The position numbers were made by a program, and so were the translations under genes. From Rebecca billardiae RCC1528 (Eukaryota > Haptophyta), in NCBI GenBank assembly GCA_965240325.2, contig OZ251233.1, positions 682,001 through 746,000 of the forward strand: DNA of 64,000 nucleotides, written 5' to 3'. The notes under the pieces were generated by a model, which was not told the DNA's origin, searched no databases, and worked only from the letters and a program-made list of their open reading frames with translations. Position 1 is the first letter of the stretch. The number at the start of each line of letters is the position of its first letter. This document shows positions 32,875 through 42,814 of the stretch, piece after piece.

Positions 32875-33176
32875 TTGCAAGACTCTCGACGGCGACCCCT
32901 CGGGATCGAGTGGCATCACAGTGATGGTGCCGGCGGCGCGGATGATCGAGGACGAGGTCGAGTGAGGCACTACGGTCCGGCACAGCGAGTAAGCTACGGC
33001 GGCTCGGACTTAGTTAGCGCGCACGCCCGATGCTAGAATTTACAGCGAATCTACTCCGAATGGCCTTGCAGGGCCCTGGCAAGGCGCTGCGCGGCAGCGC
33101 GTTGGCGTCGCCAGCCAGGCCGGCCGCCCGCTGACTCAGACCGGGCGCGCGCTGCAGTAGTGAAATTAATTATATA
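32875..33176. other. Short intergenic spacer
   Basis: The 302 bp between the sulfhydryl-oxidase stop and repeat copy B show no gene or structured element. Confidence 0.5.
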
Positions 33177-34803
33177 ATGGCCCGCGGTGCAGGGCGGAAC
33201 GCGCAGCGTGGAGCCCGCTCCGTGGGCCCTAACCACGTTTCAAAAAGATCTTTGATCAAGAAAAAAGGGACGGGGGGCGATTTTTAGGGCTGGCGGTGAC
33301 CGAGTTTCGATTTTTGAGACCCTCTCTACACATGCATTACGGAGAAATAACCGCGTCCACGACATTCCCCTATTCAATCGATGGACGGGACGTGAGCGGC
33401 CGTGACTTTAACGTAACGGTTCGTTACGAGCGATTTAGTTTGATAGTGAGATTGCCGCGAACCGATGTGACAATGTACGTCCCTTGAATCAGTTGATCGA
33501 CTATTATTCAATCGCGCCCTATCTGTATCAGGAGCCGACAAGGCAAGGGTCAGTAGCAGAGGGCCCAAGCTCGGCGTATATCTCAATACTATCTGACGCG
33601 AACGGACTTGGTTGGGCGCGCGCGTGGCCCCGGGCGGCGGCCCACCAGAGGAGAGGCGGCCCGCGTTTGGTCTTTGGAGGCGAGCCACGGGCACGAGGCT
33701 CACGAGCGACCGACGGGTGAGGACGGCGATGGGCAGGTGCGCGCGGCGAATGGCGCCTGGAGCGCGCGGCTGCGGCGGGTCCCGACTGCCGTCGACATCG
33801 CGTTCGTCGTGCCCCCGCTCACTCCGCGCGCCCCCGCCGCCCCTGCCGCCCTGTCGATGCCTCGGCGCGGCCTTGCGCGGCCCCGGCGCGTCCGCGAGCC
33901 GGCGCCGCAGCCGCCGCCCTGTGTTCGGGCTCTCGCAAGCTCGGGGGCAGCGGCGCCTGATGCCGGACTGATCGATCTCTGAGCCTTCGACTTCACCACG
34001 CGCCGCCCTTGCCATGCCTTTCCGGGGTCTCCCAGAACTCTTCTTGATTGAGAGAGAGCAGGCGCGCCGACGATCCGAGTCCATCGTCGGTCGACTCTGA
34101 GCGAGGGCTACGCCTCGGAACTGAACGGTACTCTACGAGGAGGACGAGCTGCGCGGGCGACGGTGGTGCGTGACGTCCCCAGAGCTGGCCGTGCCTCTGC
34201 AACGCGTGCCGAGCCTGATCGAGGTGTGTCAGCTGCCCGTGCACGCGCGGCGAGTGCGCGAACCGGATCACCGGTGCCCTCGCACCTCGGCACCGTGCTC
34301 CCTCGGGCTGTCAGCTCCGCGTGGCCTGGCGTGCACGTAGAGTTGCGCTCATGCGTCGATCACGCCTCGCGCCCGCCTGTCGGCCGTCGCGCAGGCGCTG
34401 GTCGAACCCTACTCGGACCCTACTCCTCCAGCCCTACTCCCTGGCGCTGCCGGCGCGGGGGGTGACCCCGGGGACAGCGGTCAGCAGCAGCGGCCCGAAC
34501 GAATCCGCGGCCCCGCACCGTGCTCCCTGGCTGTCAGCTCCGCGTGGCCTGGTGTGCACGTGGAGTCGCGCTCATGCGTCGATCACGCCTCGTCGCATCC
34601 GCCTGTACACAATTGGCGCCGCGCCGGCGGCTGCAATGGGCCCGCCCGGCGCGGCGGGCGGCGGCGCGCCGCTGGAGTCTAGTTGTACGGGCATATGCAA
34701 CTGGTCTGTCAATAGACGACTGCGACGGAGGGTGCACCGCCACCGCGGGCCCTGAACTACGTTCGTTCTACGGAAAAAGGACCGCGGAACGCGGTCATAT
34801 ATT
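33177..34803 (+). repeat. Interspersed 1.6-kb repeat, copy B
   Basis: This is the second copy of the repeat at 17,563-19,185, with the same order of shared blocks and nearly the same length. Substitutions and short indels are spread throughout, so the copies are old or fast-evolving. It is flanked on both sides by AT-rich sequence (TTATATAAT on the left, ATATTATATATAATAAT on the right), suggesting insertion into, or duplication of, an AT-rich target. No reading frame is conserved between copies over a useful length. Confidence 0.75.
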
Positions 34804-34865
34804 ATATATATAATAATTATAACTAGTAGGGCCGTAGTTCTTCAGCACTCCCCGCCGCGCGAAAA

Positions 34866-35606
34866 ATGAGGCTGGTGGACGACATGACCGGATTGACCGG
34901 TGGCCCGCGGCCGCTCGCCAGGCCGCGTGAAGTGACCGCGCACGTCCAGGCGTACCTCGCCCTCGTGCAGGCGGCGCTCGGGCGCCCTCTCTGCGCTCGG
35001 CCTGCCCTCCGCCTGGGCCGCGGCGCAGGACGTGCAAGTCGTGCGCGCGCTGCTGCTCGTGTGGGGTGCGGCGTGGCTGCTGCACGGCGCGGGCGCGTCA
35101 GTGGCGCTGCTGCTGCTCAAGGAGCGCACGACAGGCGTGGGGCGAGGCGGCTGCACGCAGGCGCGGCGCTCGGGCCCGGCGCGCTGCGCACGCTCAACCT
35201 CGCCGGCGCGCGCGAGCTCGTGCGCCTGGCCGACGCCGACGGCGCCACTAGGGCCCTCGTCTGGACCGCGGCGGACGGCGACGGGATCAGGTTGGAGGGC
35301 CCAGCAGCTCGAGGCGGCGGACGCGGTCCTGCTCGCCTTCGACGTGCGCCGTGCGCCGCTGCGCAAGCTCCGGCTCTACGACAACCGCATCGGCAGCGCG
35401 GGCCTGACGGCGCTCGCCGAGGCGCTGCGCCCGCCCGGCTGCGCACTCGCTCTGCTCGCCGTCGGCGCCAACAAGATCGGCGACCGGGGGCATGGCCAGC
35501 CTCGCGGACGCCCTGCGTGTGAACTCCTCTCTGACGCGCCTCGGCCTCGGTGGCAACGCGGTCGGCGACGTTGGCGTGATTGATGAGCCTCGCCGGCGCG
35601 CGTGAC
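34866..35606 (+). pseudogene. Broken leucine-rich-repeat (ribonuclease-inhibitor type) membrane protein gene
   Basis: Coding-like sequence jumps between frames. It opens with MRLVDDMTGLTGGPRPLARP at 34866. From about 34,985 another frame gives two hydrophobic helices (QVVRALLLVWGAAWLLHG and SVALLLLKER). From about 35,150 a third frame reads GALRTLNLAGARELVRLAD. From about 35,300 the second frame resumes with an RI-type LRR (LRKLRLYDNRIGSAGLTALA). An extra G near 35,487 then shifts into SLTRLGLGGNAVGDVG, a further LRR. At least three frameshifts with no splice signals at the joins mark it as a decayed gene. A CAGTTTACT repeat copy begins about 50 bp after the last LRR. Confidence 0.7.
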
Positions 35607-35655
35607 AACGCGCTCAGCCCACAGGCGGACAGCCGTCGCGCGACGGCGCCATCGG

Positions 35656-35745
35656 GCTCACAGTTTACTAAGAATAAGAGACGCACACAGCTCAGACGCC
35701 ATCCAACACTGCACAAAGACACCGCCACAAAACAGACCGGCCACC
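35656..35745 (+). repeat. Copy of the CAGTTTACTA dispersed repeat
   Basis: CAGTTTACTAAGAATAAGAG and the following bases are identical to the copy at 15,855. From ACGCCATCCAACACTGCAC onward the sequence instead matches the element at 49,704. This copy therefore combines blocks found in two other copies. Confidence 0.7.
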
Positions 35746-35907
35746 TCATCGAGGCGGCCATAATTGCAGCAAGCGGCCGCCCCGCGCTCAGTACTTCCGG
35801 ACTGACAGTCGACAGTCGTCACTCACAGACGATAACAGTGGGCACGTCGGATACTGCCTATGGAACTACGGCTACTTATAACAACAATCGGCCCTGTGTC
35901 TCGATTC

Positions 35908-35979
35908 GGCTCGGTGGCGCAACGGTAGCGCGTGTGACTCCAGATCACAAGGTTGCAGGTTCAATTCCTGCCCGGGTCA
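35908..35979 (+). tRNA. trnW: tRNA-Trp (anticodon CCA)
   Basis: A complete 72-base cloverleaf without an intron. The acceptor stem GGCTCGG pairs with CCGGGTC (with G-T wobbles). The D stem is GCGC/GCGC around AACGGTA. The anticodon stem is TGTGA/TCACA with loop CTCCAGA, so the anticodon at 35940-35942 is CCA. The T stem is GCAGG/CCTGC with loop TTCAATT. The discriminator is A, and CCA is not encoded, as in eukaryotes. The internal A box (TGGCGCAACGG) and B box (GGTTCAATTCC) are present. A TTTT at 35,987-35,990 is the likely Pol III stop. Confidence 0.95.
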
Positions 35980-36118
35980 CTCGACTCTTTTGCGCCTTCT
36001 TTCAATATTTTGTTGCCGTCAGCCTTTCGTTCTCAGTTCTCATTGTCGGAGAACTGCGTTCTTGCGGGCTTGATGCGCTCATTTTTGTTTTTTCTCTCCA
36101 GCAGACGCTTTGCTGACG

Positions 36119-37462
36119 ATGGCGAGCAGCATGGCCGGCGCAGCGCTCGGGGGCGGCGACAGCGGCGTCGAGCTTGCGCTCCGCAACGGCGACGGCGTTG
36201 AACTGGCCCCGGCCGCGGACGCGTCGACCGATCTGCTCACACTCGCGCGCGAAGGGCGCGCGGGGCTGCGCCCGCGCCCGCCTCTGCTCGCCGCGATCGC
36301 CCTCACGCTCTGGGTGGCGGCCGTCGGGGCCCTCGTGCTGCCGTGGGCGCTCGCGCTCGCGGCGGAACGCGCGCTCTCGCGCGCGCGCGGCGTGCCTTGC
36401 GCGCTGTGTGCCAAGCGTGCCGCGTGGTGGCTCATCGACTTCGTGTGGGACGACGCCATCGTGCTCGCGTGCGCGCTGCTGCCCGCCTCGTACGGCCAGT
36501 GCGTGTGGGCGCTGCCGCCAGCACTCACGCGCGGCGCGTGCGCCGTCACCGTGGACGACGCGCCCGGGCGCGACCCCGAGGCGATGGAGGCGCTGCTTGA
36601 CGTGCTCAGAGCGCACGACGCGCGCGTCACCTTCTTCGTGACGACCGACTACGCCGAGGGCCTCGTCGATGACGCGCACACGGCGCGACTGGCACCCGCC
36701 GAGCACGACGCGCACCGCGAGCGCGTGTGGGCCGCCCTGGTGCGCGCGGTGCGCGAGGGGCACGAGCTGGCGAATCACATGCCCGCGGACATGCCGTACG
36801 CGCGCATGTGCGCACGCGACGAGGCCGCCTTCTGCGCCGAGCTCGAGCGAGCCGAGCGTGTGCTCGAGCGTTGCCGTCGCGAGGCGGCGGCCAGCGCGGC
36901 CCCGGCAGCGGCGGCCCCGGCGACGGCCCTGCCCACGGCGGCCGGGGCTCCCGCGCCGGCAGCTGCGGGCGCGGCGCCGGCGGTAGCACGCTCGGTGCGC
37001 TGGTACCGCCCGCCGAGCGCGGTGCTCTCCACGCGCATGGCGGCGCTCCTCCGCGCACGCGGGTATGCGATAGCCATCTGCGACGCCTATTCGGCAGACC
37101 CCTGGATTGATGGCGGCGCAGCGCCCGCGCCTGCCGTGGTCGAGTTCCACGCCGCGCACCTCGCGCGCCGGCTGCGCGCAGGCTCGATCGCGGTGGTGCA
37201 CACGCCCGAGCGCGCGTGTCGCCGGCAGAGCATCGAGGCGCTGGCAAGGCTACTGCCGCGCCTGCGCGCCAAGGGCCTGCGCGCGCGCACGCTATCGGAG
37301 GTGGCAGCGCCGATGCTGTCGTCGGTGGCCGCCGATGACGGCGTGGCCGCGTCGCGCGACGAGACGAGCAACGCCGCAGCGGATCGTCACCGGGGGGAGG
37401 CCACGTTGGCTGCGAGCCCGGCGGGCTTGTCAGAGACGCCGCGTGCCGGCGGGCGCGTGTGA
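36119..37462 (+). CDS. Polysaccharide deacetylase-like (CE4/NodB) membrane protein
   Basis: The ATG at 36119 is chosen; 447 residues, single exon. A hydrophobic helix near residues 58-82 (LLAAIALTLWVAAVGALVLP) and a second at about 115-130 suggest membrane anchoring. The CE4 fold follows: motif 1 AVTVDDAPGRDP (catalytic Asp pair), strand ARVTFFVTTDY, motif 2 region GHELANHMPADMPY (the metal His positions differ somewhat from the usual HSxxH), motif 3 RWYRPPSAVLS, then AIAICDAYSADPW and GSIAVVHTPERA. An Ala/Pro insertion at about 258-290 interrupts the domain. CE4 enzymes remove acetyl groups from N-acetylated sugars in wall or scale polysaccharides. The imperfect motif 2 leaves activity uncertain. 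The region between this gene and its neighbours is dense in short inverted repeats. Confidence 0.8.
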   Translation: MASSMAGAALGGGDSGVELALRNGDGVELAPAADASTDLLTLAREGRAGLRPRPPLLAAIALTLWVAAVGALVLPWALALAAERALSRARGVPCALCAKRAAWWLIDFVWDDAIVLACALLPASYGQCVWALPPALTRGACAVTVDDAPGRDPEAMEALLDVLRAHDARVTFFVTTDYAEGLVDDAHTARLAPAEHDAHRERVWAALVRAVREGHELANHMPADMPYARMCARDEAAFCAELERAERVLERCRREAAASAAPAAAAPATALPTAAGAPAPAAAGAAPAVARSVRWYRPPSAVLSTRMAALLRARGYAIAICDAYSADPWIDGGAAPAPAVVEFHAAHLARRLRAGSIAVVHTPERACRRQSIEALARLLPRLRAKGLRARTLSEVAAPMLSSVAADDGVAASRDETSNAAADRHRGEATLAASPAGLSETPRAGGRV

Positions 37463-37954
37463 GCTTTGCGGCCGCGATGCCTCCCGCCTCGCGCTGCTGC
37501 GCAGCAAAGTCCTACGCGCAGCGCCGAACGGTCGACGTCACTAGCTGGCGCAGCAGCACGCATGGTCGACATTGACGATGGCATGCTTCGAAGAACTGGC
37601 TGTCGGTCGGTCGTACTCGTCCCGTCTGGATCGTCGCGCTGGCGTGGCCCGCCGCCCAGCTGCGCGCGCACGGCGCGCTCGGCGGTGGTGCGCGCCCCGG
37701 TATCGAGGGCCCAGGGCCAGAACGTCGCCTTGCTCAGCTGGTGCGTGCTCGCGCCGAGCGCGCTCGCCGACCAGCCGGCGAAGGCACGCGCGTGCGCGCT
37801 GAGGCTGGGTACGGACGACCAGTCCGGGTCGTCGTAGTACGCGTCTCGCAGCGCGCGCAGCGGCGCCCAGCCGAGCACCTTGTCGCCGGAGCTGCTCGAG
37901 TCCTCGCGCGATTTCTTTGCTGTGATTGGCTAAAGCCGTCCTACCCATAATCTC
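37463..37954 (-). other. Possible gene fragment next to a repeat cluster
   Basis: A minus-strand frame from about 37,920 to 37,650 reads as protein-like (VLGWAPLRALRDAYYDD, then SAHARAFAGWSASALG and THQLSKATFWPWALD). It is preceded by a possible acceptor (AATCACAG|CAAAG). No start is visible, because upstream lies the CAGTTTACTA repeat cluster, and no clear continuation is found downstream, where the frame would enter the deacetylase gene antisense. It may be an exon of a gene interrupted by the repeats, or a relic. No family recognised. Confidence 0.3.
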
Positions 37955-38079
37955 GCCTGCCTGAGACGCGAGCTGTGTGCGTCTCTTATTCTAATATTCT
38001 TATAGTAAACTGTACGTACTGCGGGCGTCAATCTCGCCTGCTGCCTGTGATGAGCTGTGTGCGTCTCTTATTCTTAGTA
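37955..38079 (-). repeat. Two copies in tandem of the CAGTTTACTA repeat
   Basis: On the minus strand the sequence CAGTTTACT...AATAAGAGACGCACACAGCTC ends twice: at about 38,012, next to TA, and again at about 38,079, where the 38,080 element interrupts it. Each copy continues into GCAGGCGAGATT, as at 15,855. Confidence 0.7.
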
Positions 38080-38607
38080 TGGGGGGGGCTGGGTTAGTTT
38101 TGGGGTGGGGTTAGTTTTGGGGTGCCACTGGCCGCCGCACTGGGGTGGCCGCGCGAACTGGGAGAGCATGGCCGCTCCAGCGGCTCGCCATGTCCCACAA
38201 GGCGACGCTGGGCAACGGCTCTGCCCGTCTCGGTGGCATCGCGAGTGCTTCGGCGCGTCGCTTCCGCCTCATCAGGAGTGATTGCGGGGGGATCCCCAGC
38301 CTGGGCAGCACGAGAAGGCGGCTCGCTTCGCCAGCAATGCTGCCCACGAGCTCGCGCCGCGCGTGCGCACGCGCCTCCCGGGTTAGTTTTGGGGTGGGCT
38401 CGTTTGGGGTCATTTTCAAACGCGCCTGGCGCGAGCATGTGCGGCCGCGGCGACCCGGCCCCAGCGGGTGCCTTACCGACACGGGCGTCCTCCGGCTTGT
38501 CCTCGACGGCGAGGGCGAGGGGTGCCCATCTTGCGTCCGTCCAAGCCTCTCCGCGAGGGGTGGTTTTGGCAGTTGAGGGCACCCCAAAACTAACCCAGCC
38601 CCCCCCA
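38080..38607. mobile_element. 528-bp inverted-repeat element (MITE-like), TA target duplication, nested insertion
   Basis: The ends are perfect inverted repeats of at least 28 bp (TGGGGGGGGCTGGGTTAGTT and onward), flanked by TA at 38,078-38,079 and 38,608-38,609. The motif GGTTAGTTTTGGGGTG recurs once beside the left end and once inside, near 38,380. Removing the element and one TA restores CTTATTCTTAGTAAACTGT, which is exactly the end of the older CAGTTTACTA repeat seen at 15,855. Open frames inside on both strands are not recognisable proteins. Confidence 0.88.
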
Positions 38608-38609
38608 TA

Positions 38610-38698
38610 AACTGTCTCTCTTCGGAGAGCGTGCGATGAAGGATGGCGCGGCAACCTGCCACCGTGAGCCTTACGCACGTTAAAACACATAAACTGTA
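38610..38698. repeat. Right-end fragment of the 49,704 element
   Basis: From TCTCTCTTCGGAGAGCGTGC to GCACGTTAAAACACATAAACTG this is almost identical to the last 90 bp of the element at 49,704-49,981. The left part of that element is missing here. Confidence 0.8.
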
Positions 38699-38890
38699 TG
38701 CTCAAAACCGCGCGCTGAAAATAAACTGTGCCCTGGCGGGCGGGGGGGTCGGCGGGCCGTGCCAGTGCTGTCGCAATGTATCCTTTGCGGGTTCGCGTCT
38801 TTCCACATTCGCTCGTGGCCGTGGGTGACGGACAGTCGAGTGCAAGGACCAGTGACACGTGAAGTTGGCTCCCCGACGTGTACACACGTC

Positions 38891-39534
38891 TCAGTCCGTG
38901 TACTCTAGTAGTAGTATGCGCATCAACGAGGCCCACACCCACGAGGGAATGTGCAGCACGCGGGGCGGGGCGGGTAGCCCGTTGCTCCGCGCGAGCGCGG
39001 GTACGCGCTGTATGTGCCGCATGTCGACCGCGATGGCGTAATCGAGCGCCTCGCCGCCGACGAAGCCGCCAGAGTAGATCATGTGCATGTCCTCCTGCCG
39101 CCAGCCGAGAGCGGTCGTCGCGAGGATGCTTGCCGATGTCGGCTCCAGGCATGATGGGCTCGGCGCAGGCCGCGTTGACGTCGTACACGGCCGCCACGCT
39201 GAGCACGAGCGCGTTGACGTTCACGCGGTCGTCGCTCTTCGCATCTTCGACAGGTCTGGCGCTCGCGTGCTCGGCGGCACGAGGAGCTGTTGGTTGTGCG
39301 CGCGCGCGCGCACAGCGACAGCGTGTGCCACTCGCGATCGAGAGTGGGCAAGCGCTGCTCACGCGGGCACACGAATCGCAGCGCATCCGTCACCGGCGTG
39401 ACGACTTCCGCCTCGTCCCGCAGCGTTTGCGCCATGGACGAGGATGGCGCGGCGATGTTGCATGCTCGACGTTTCATCTCTCTGCGGATGGCATCACGGG
39501 CTTGTCTGTGTCGCGCTGCGGCGAGGGTCGCCAA
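38891..39534 (-). pseudogene. Probable gene relic or frameshifted gene, unknown family
   Basis: On the minus strand three protein-like pieces follow in order. The first is DALRFVCPREQRLPTLDREW (about 39,400-39,330). The second, RVNVNALVLSVAAVYDVNAA with AEPIMPGAD, runs to about 39,140. The third, SILATTALGWRQEDMHMIYS with GGFVGGEALDYAIAVDMRHI, ends at a stop at 38,891. Pieces 1 and 2 could be joined by a 58-bp intron (TCGCT|GTGCG...GCCAG|ACC). Pieces 2 and 3 overlap in different frames with no usable splice pair, suggesting a frameshift. I do not recognise the family. Residue composition and length argue for former or actual coding. Confidence 0.4.
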
Positions 39535-40469
39535 CTCGCGATGACGCGGTTGCTACCACGGCGACAGACCCGGGAGGTGCGTCCGCTGCGCGTCGTACGC
39601 CGTTGGCGCTGCGCTTCCGTCGCATTGGTCACCGTCGACGCCATGCAGGCCGGACGTGGGCTTCGTCTGAGGGACCGGACCGCGAACGAGGACTGAGTCC
39701 GGTGCGCGGATTCCGGCGATCGAGTTCAGCAGGCCGCGCCAAATCTTGCGTCGCGTGCGATGGCGCTTCCCGCCCGCGAGACACCTCGTGATGAGTGCGT
39801 TTCCGCACCGAGCCCGACGCGCGGCGGTGGATCGCGCGAGGCGGCCATCGTGCGCAGCGCCTGATGCTATGGCCTGTGCGAGCGCTCGCCGTGCAAGTCG
39901 GGCGAGGATCGTCCCAGGTCGCACGATCGTGTCGACGCGCCGAGCGTACCTCCAAACGCGTCGACTTTGGCCCCCGTTCGACCTGCACGCGAGACGACGA
40001 GGGCAGCAATCGCGAATCGGGCGAAAACCCGTCTAGGGAATCCTCGCGCGATGTCCGCGCCGGCGTTGGATTTGGCGCGCGCGGCCCACGCGCTCCGCGC
40101 CAGGCGACAGATGGTTTTCGGCCGAGCGTCCCCAGTGGGATCTGCGAGGGCGCCCGGTACAGATGGGATCTGCGAGGGCGCCTTGTAGTGAGCGAGGCGG
40201 TTTTCTTTTCTTTGCGAGGCGATTTTTTCTTTATTACTGTATTGTCTTTTTCTTATTCCGCGGGGGGGGCACGCCCGGATTTAACCGTGCCGCCCCCGCG
40301 GCTTTGTGCAACATCAAGGAGAGTCCGGACGCTTCTCGTCGCCGCCAAGCGCAGGGACCCCTTGCGACGGCCGCGCCGCCGCACCCCAGCGTGCCGACCC
40401 GCGCCTCGTGATAACACGCGCATTTGGCGGGACGTGGGCGGAGCGCGCCGCGCGCGGGCGCGTCGGCCC

Positions 40470-40997
40470 GTACGCTCGGAGCCCCGGGGGAGTCCACTCC
40501 GAGCGCGCCGCGCCGCGCCCGTCGCGCCGCGCCACGGCGTGCGCCGTGCACGCGTTCAGTGCGGCTCGGGTGCCGCGCGCCGCCGCGGAGCGGAAAGAGA
40601 GCCGGGAGCGGGTGCGCTGGCGCGGGCGGGATGTGGAGGCACGCTACGGGAGTCTACCTCTCGTGCCGCGCGCGCGCGCCCGCTCGGCGCCTTCGCTTGG
40701 CGCGGCCGTAGGCTTCCAAGCGTCGATGGTTGGCCTCGCTGTCGAGGACCGCGCTAAAGGGGGCCGCCTGGGGGCCGATGCGGGTAACGCTTTGACGAGA
40801 CCGAGCATGGTGCCGACGAGACCGAATACGCACCGGCACCGGCCCGCCGCGCGCTGCGGCTGCGCGCCGCGCGCACATCAGGCGGGGCGCGCACGGAGTC
40901 CGCCGCGCGTGGGGGCCTCAGCCAGTACGCTCAGGCCCCCGGGGGAAGCACATGCGACCTCGCCGCGCCGCGCCCGTCGCGCTGCGCCACGGCGTGA
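40470..40997 (+). repeat. Direct duplication of a 72-bp GC-rich block
   Basis: 40,470-40,541 and 40,925-40,997 share the string TACGCTC...CCCCGGGGGA, then CGCCGCGCCGCGCCCGTCGC, and end CGCCACGGCGTG, with scattered differences. Sequence on both sides is also loosely similar, so this may be the conserved core of an older duplication of about 450 bp. Confidence 0.5.
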
Positions 40998-42163
40998 GCA
41001 GTGCGTCCCGGTTCGACCCGAGGGTCGCGGCGCGCGCCGCGCCGCGCGCGGGGGGGCGGCTTGTGGAGGCGGGCGGTGACGGCCTGGCTCGTCTGCCGCG
41101 CGCGCGCCGCCCTGCGTTGCGTCCTGAACTCTCCGTGCTCGCAGGGTGCGGATGCTGCACGAGAGCCAGTGCTGTGACTGACTGTGACGGGCTGGGCTGG
41201 GCTGCTAGGCAGCTGCGGGCCTCCCGTGTGGGTTGGATGGATGCCCGCTACGACGCTGGCCGCACGATTGCGTCCTTCTGCGTTGCCTTGCCCTTGGCAG
41301 CTGCGCCACCGTTGTGTGGCATGTGCTGCGGCCAGGTGCTGCGCTCAGGTGGTCGGGCGTCCGCCTGCTCGCGCGAGGCTGGCTCCTCGGGCGGCTGGAT
41401 GACCACAATCGCGGATGGCTTGGTGCGGACGGGGTGGTCTTGGTCCCCTGTCTCATTGCCAGCACGTTGCGGCTGCAGCCGCCGCAGGCGTGTCTGCTTG
41501 ATGGGCTTCGGCCGGCAGCCCGGGCTCCATTACCTCTCACATCTGGGCCTTGGGGTAGTGAGCTGGTGTGTGTCAGGTGTGGCGCCGGGCATCAAGTCTG
41601 AATCGGCAGGGAGGCGGAGGGAGCGCACCACGTTAATTAACGTGCGACTCGTGCGACAGGTGCCTGGTGACGTCTCGCCGTATGGCCACTTTTGGGCCAA
41701 CCGGCCAGTGCACGGCGCTGTTGGCTCGCTCGCACTGCGTCTGCGGCGCCTGGCCGGCACCAGGGCGCGTTCGTAAGATTCGTATAGTTTACCGCGGATC
41801 GTGTCAGACGTCACAGCCGACTGATGCGCGTCAGTCAGGTTAGCCAGCACGAGCACAGCCAGGGGGAAGCTATGCCGGAACCCGAAGTCGTGCTGCACAG
41901 GTGGCGCCACACCGCACACGAGGACTGGCCGGCTGCGGGCTGGTCACTCCGTCACTCGCATGGGCCACACCTCCGACCTCGACTGTCTCCTATGCTGGAA
42001 CCAGAGATCGTCGTCTAGAAGGTGAGGGAACCTTGCGGGATGGTCACGGCGCTGGATGGACAGAGGGAGCGCTGCTGAGTGCTGGCGAGGACATCGTTTG
42101 CGCAGCACGGCCGGACGGCCGCGGACCATTTCTTCTTCACGGTTATCTTTTTCCCGGGCACTA

Positions 42164-42757
42164 CAGGTGGATACGGGCTAACTGGACACAGGGGCTATCT
42201 GGACACTCAGCGGGCGGCGGGCCTCGTGGCGAGGGCTCGTGGGCGAACGAGCACGAGCGCCCACTGGCGGGTCGCCACGACGGCGCACGATGTTCGCTGA
42301 ACTCACCTGGTCGTGAGACGTCGTCTGCGCACGCGCCAGGTCGCGCTTCTCGCCGCCTTCGCCTTGTTTCGTGAGTCCCGCGCACAAGGGCGAACGCCAG
42401 CGTTTCAAGCCGCAAGGCGCGTGCGCGGACTCAGGAAGGGCGGACTCCGAGGCAAGGCGCGGTTGCGCTGGCGTGGGTAGGTCCCAGAGCAACCGTCCGA
42501 GCCGCTGCACACGCTTTTCCTCCGCGCGCGCGTCTCTGAGCTCGATTCCCATGCCTCAGCCAGTGCCAGGGGCTAATTGGACAGTGCCATTGCGGCCGCC
42601 ACGCGCGGAGACGGGCCCGCAGCGCAGAAAGCGCGCTGCGGCGGAACTCCAGGGACCCCCTGAAGTCCGTCCCTGGCGCCCCTTCGACCCCAATGCTCCC
42701 AGGGAGGCCTCCGCGTGAGTTGGGTCGGCCACTGTCCAGATCACCCGTATCCACCTG
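42164..42757. mobile_element. 594-bp inverted-repeat element (MITE-like), TA target duplication
   Basis: The left end CAGGTGGATACGGG at 42,164 and its reverse complement at 42,744-42,757 are perfect over 14 bp; similarity continues imperfectly through CTGGACA. TA flanks both ends (42,162-42,163 and 42,758-42,759). The CAG start with TA duplication is the pattern of Tc1/mariner-derived elements. No transposase is present. It stops 57 bp before the start codon of the aldo-keto reductase. Confidence 0.78.
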
Positions 42758-42814
42758 TACAAGGGGCGGACCTACGGCCCGCCATTATGCCGCCGACGAT
42801 AATATGCATGCAGC

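Larger units (their letters stand above)
38699..42163. other. Gene-poor, repeat-bearing region
   Basis: Apart from the possible relic at 38,891-39,534 and the duplicated block near 40.5 and 40.9 kb, I see no gene here. Open frames are numerous because of the high GC but change strand and phase arbitrarily. A short AT-rich stretch lies near 40,200-40,260. Confidence 0.5.

Noticed and set aside
37387-37878. Minus-strand gene overlapping the deacetylase 3' end
   Set aside because: The protein-like part stops near 37,650; the remainder is antisense to the deacetylase and looks random, so only a fragment is listed.
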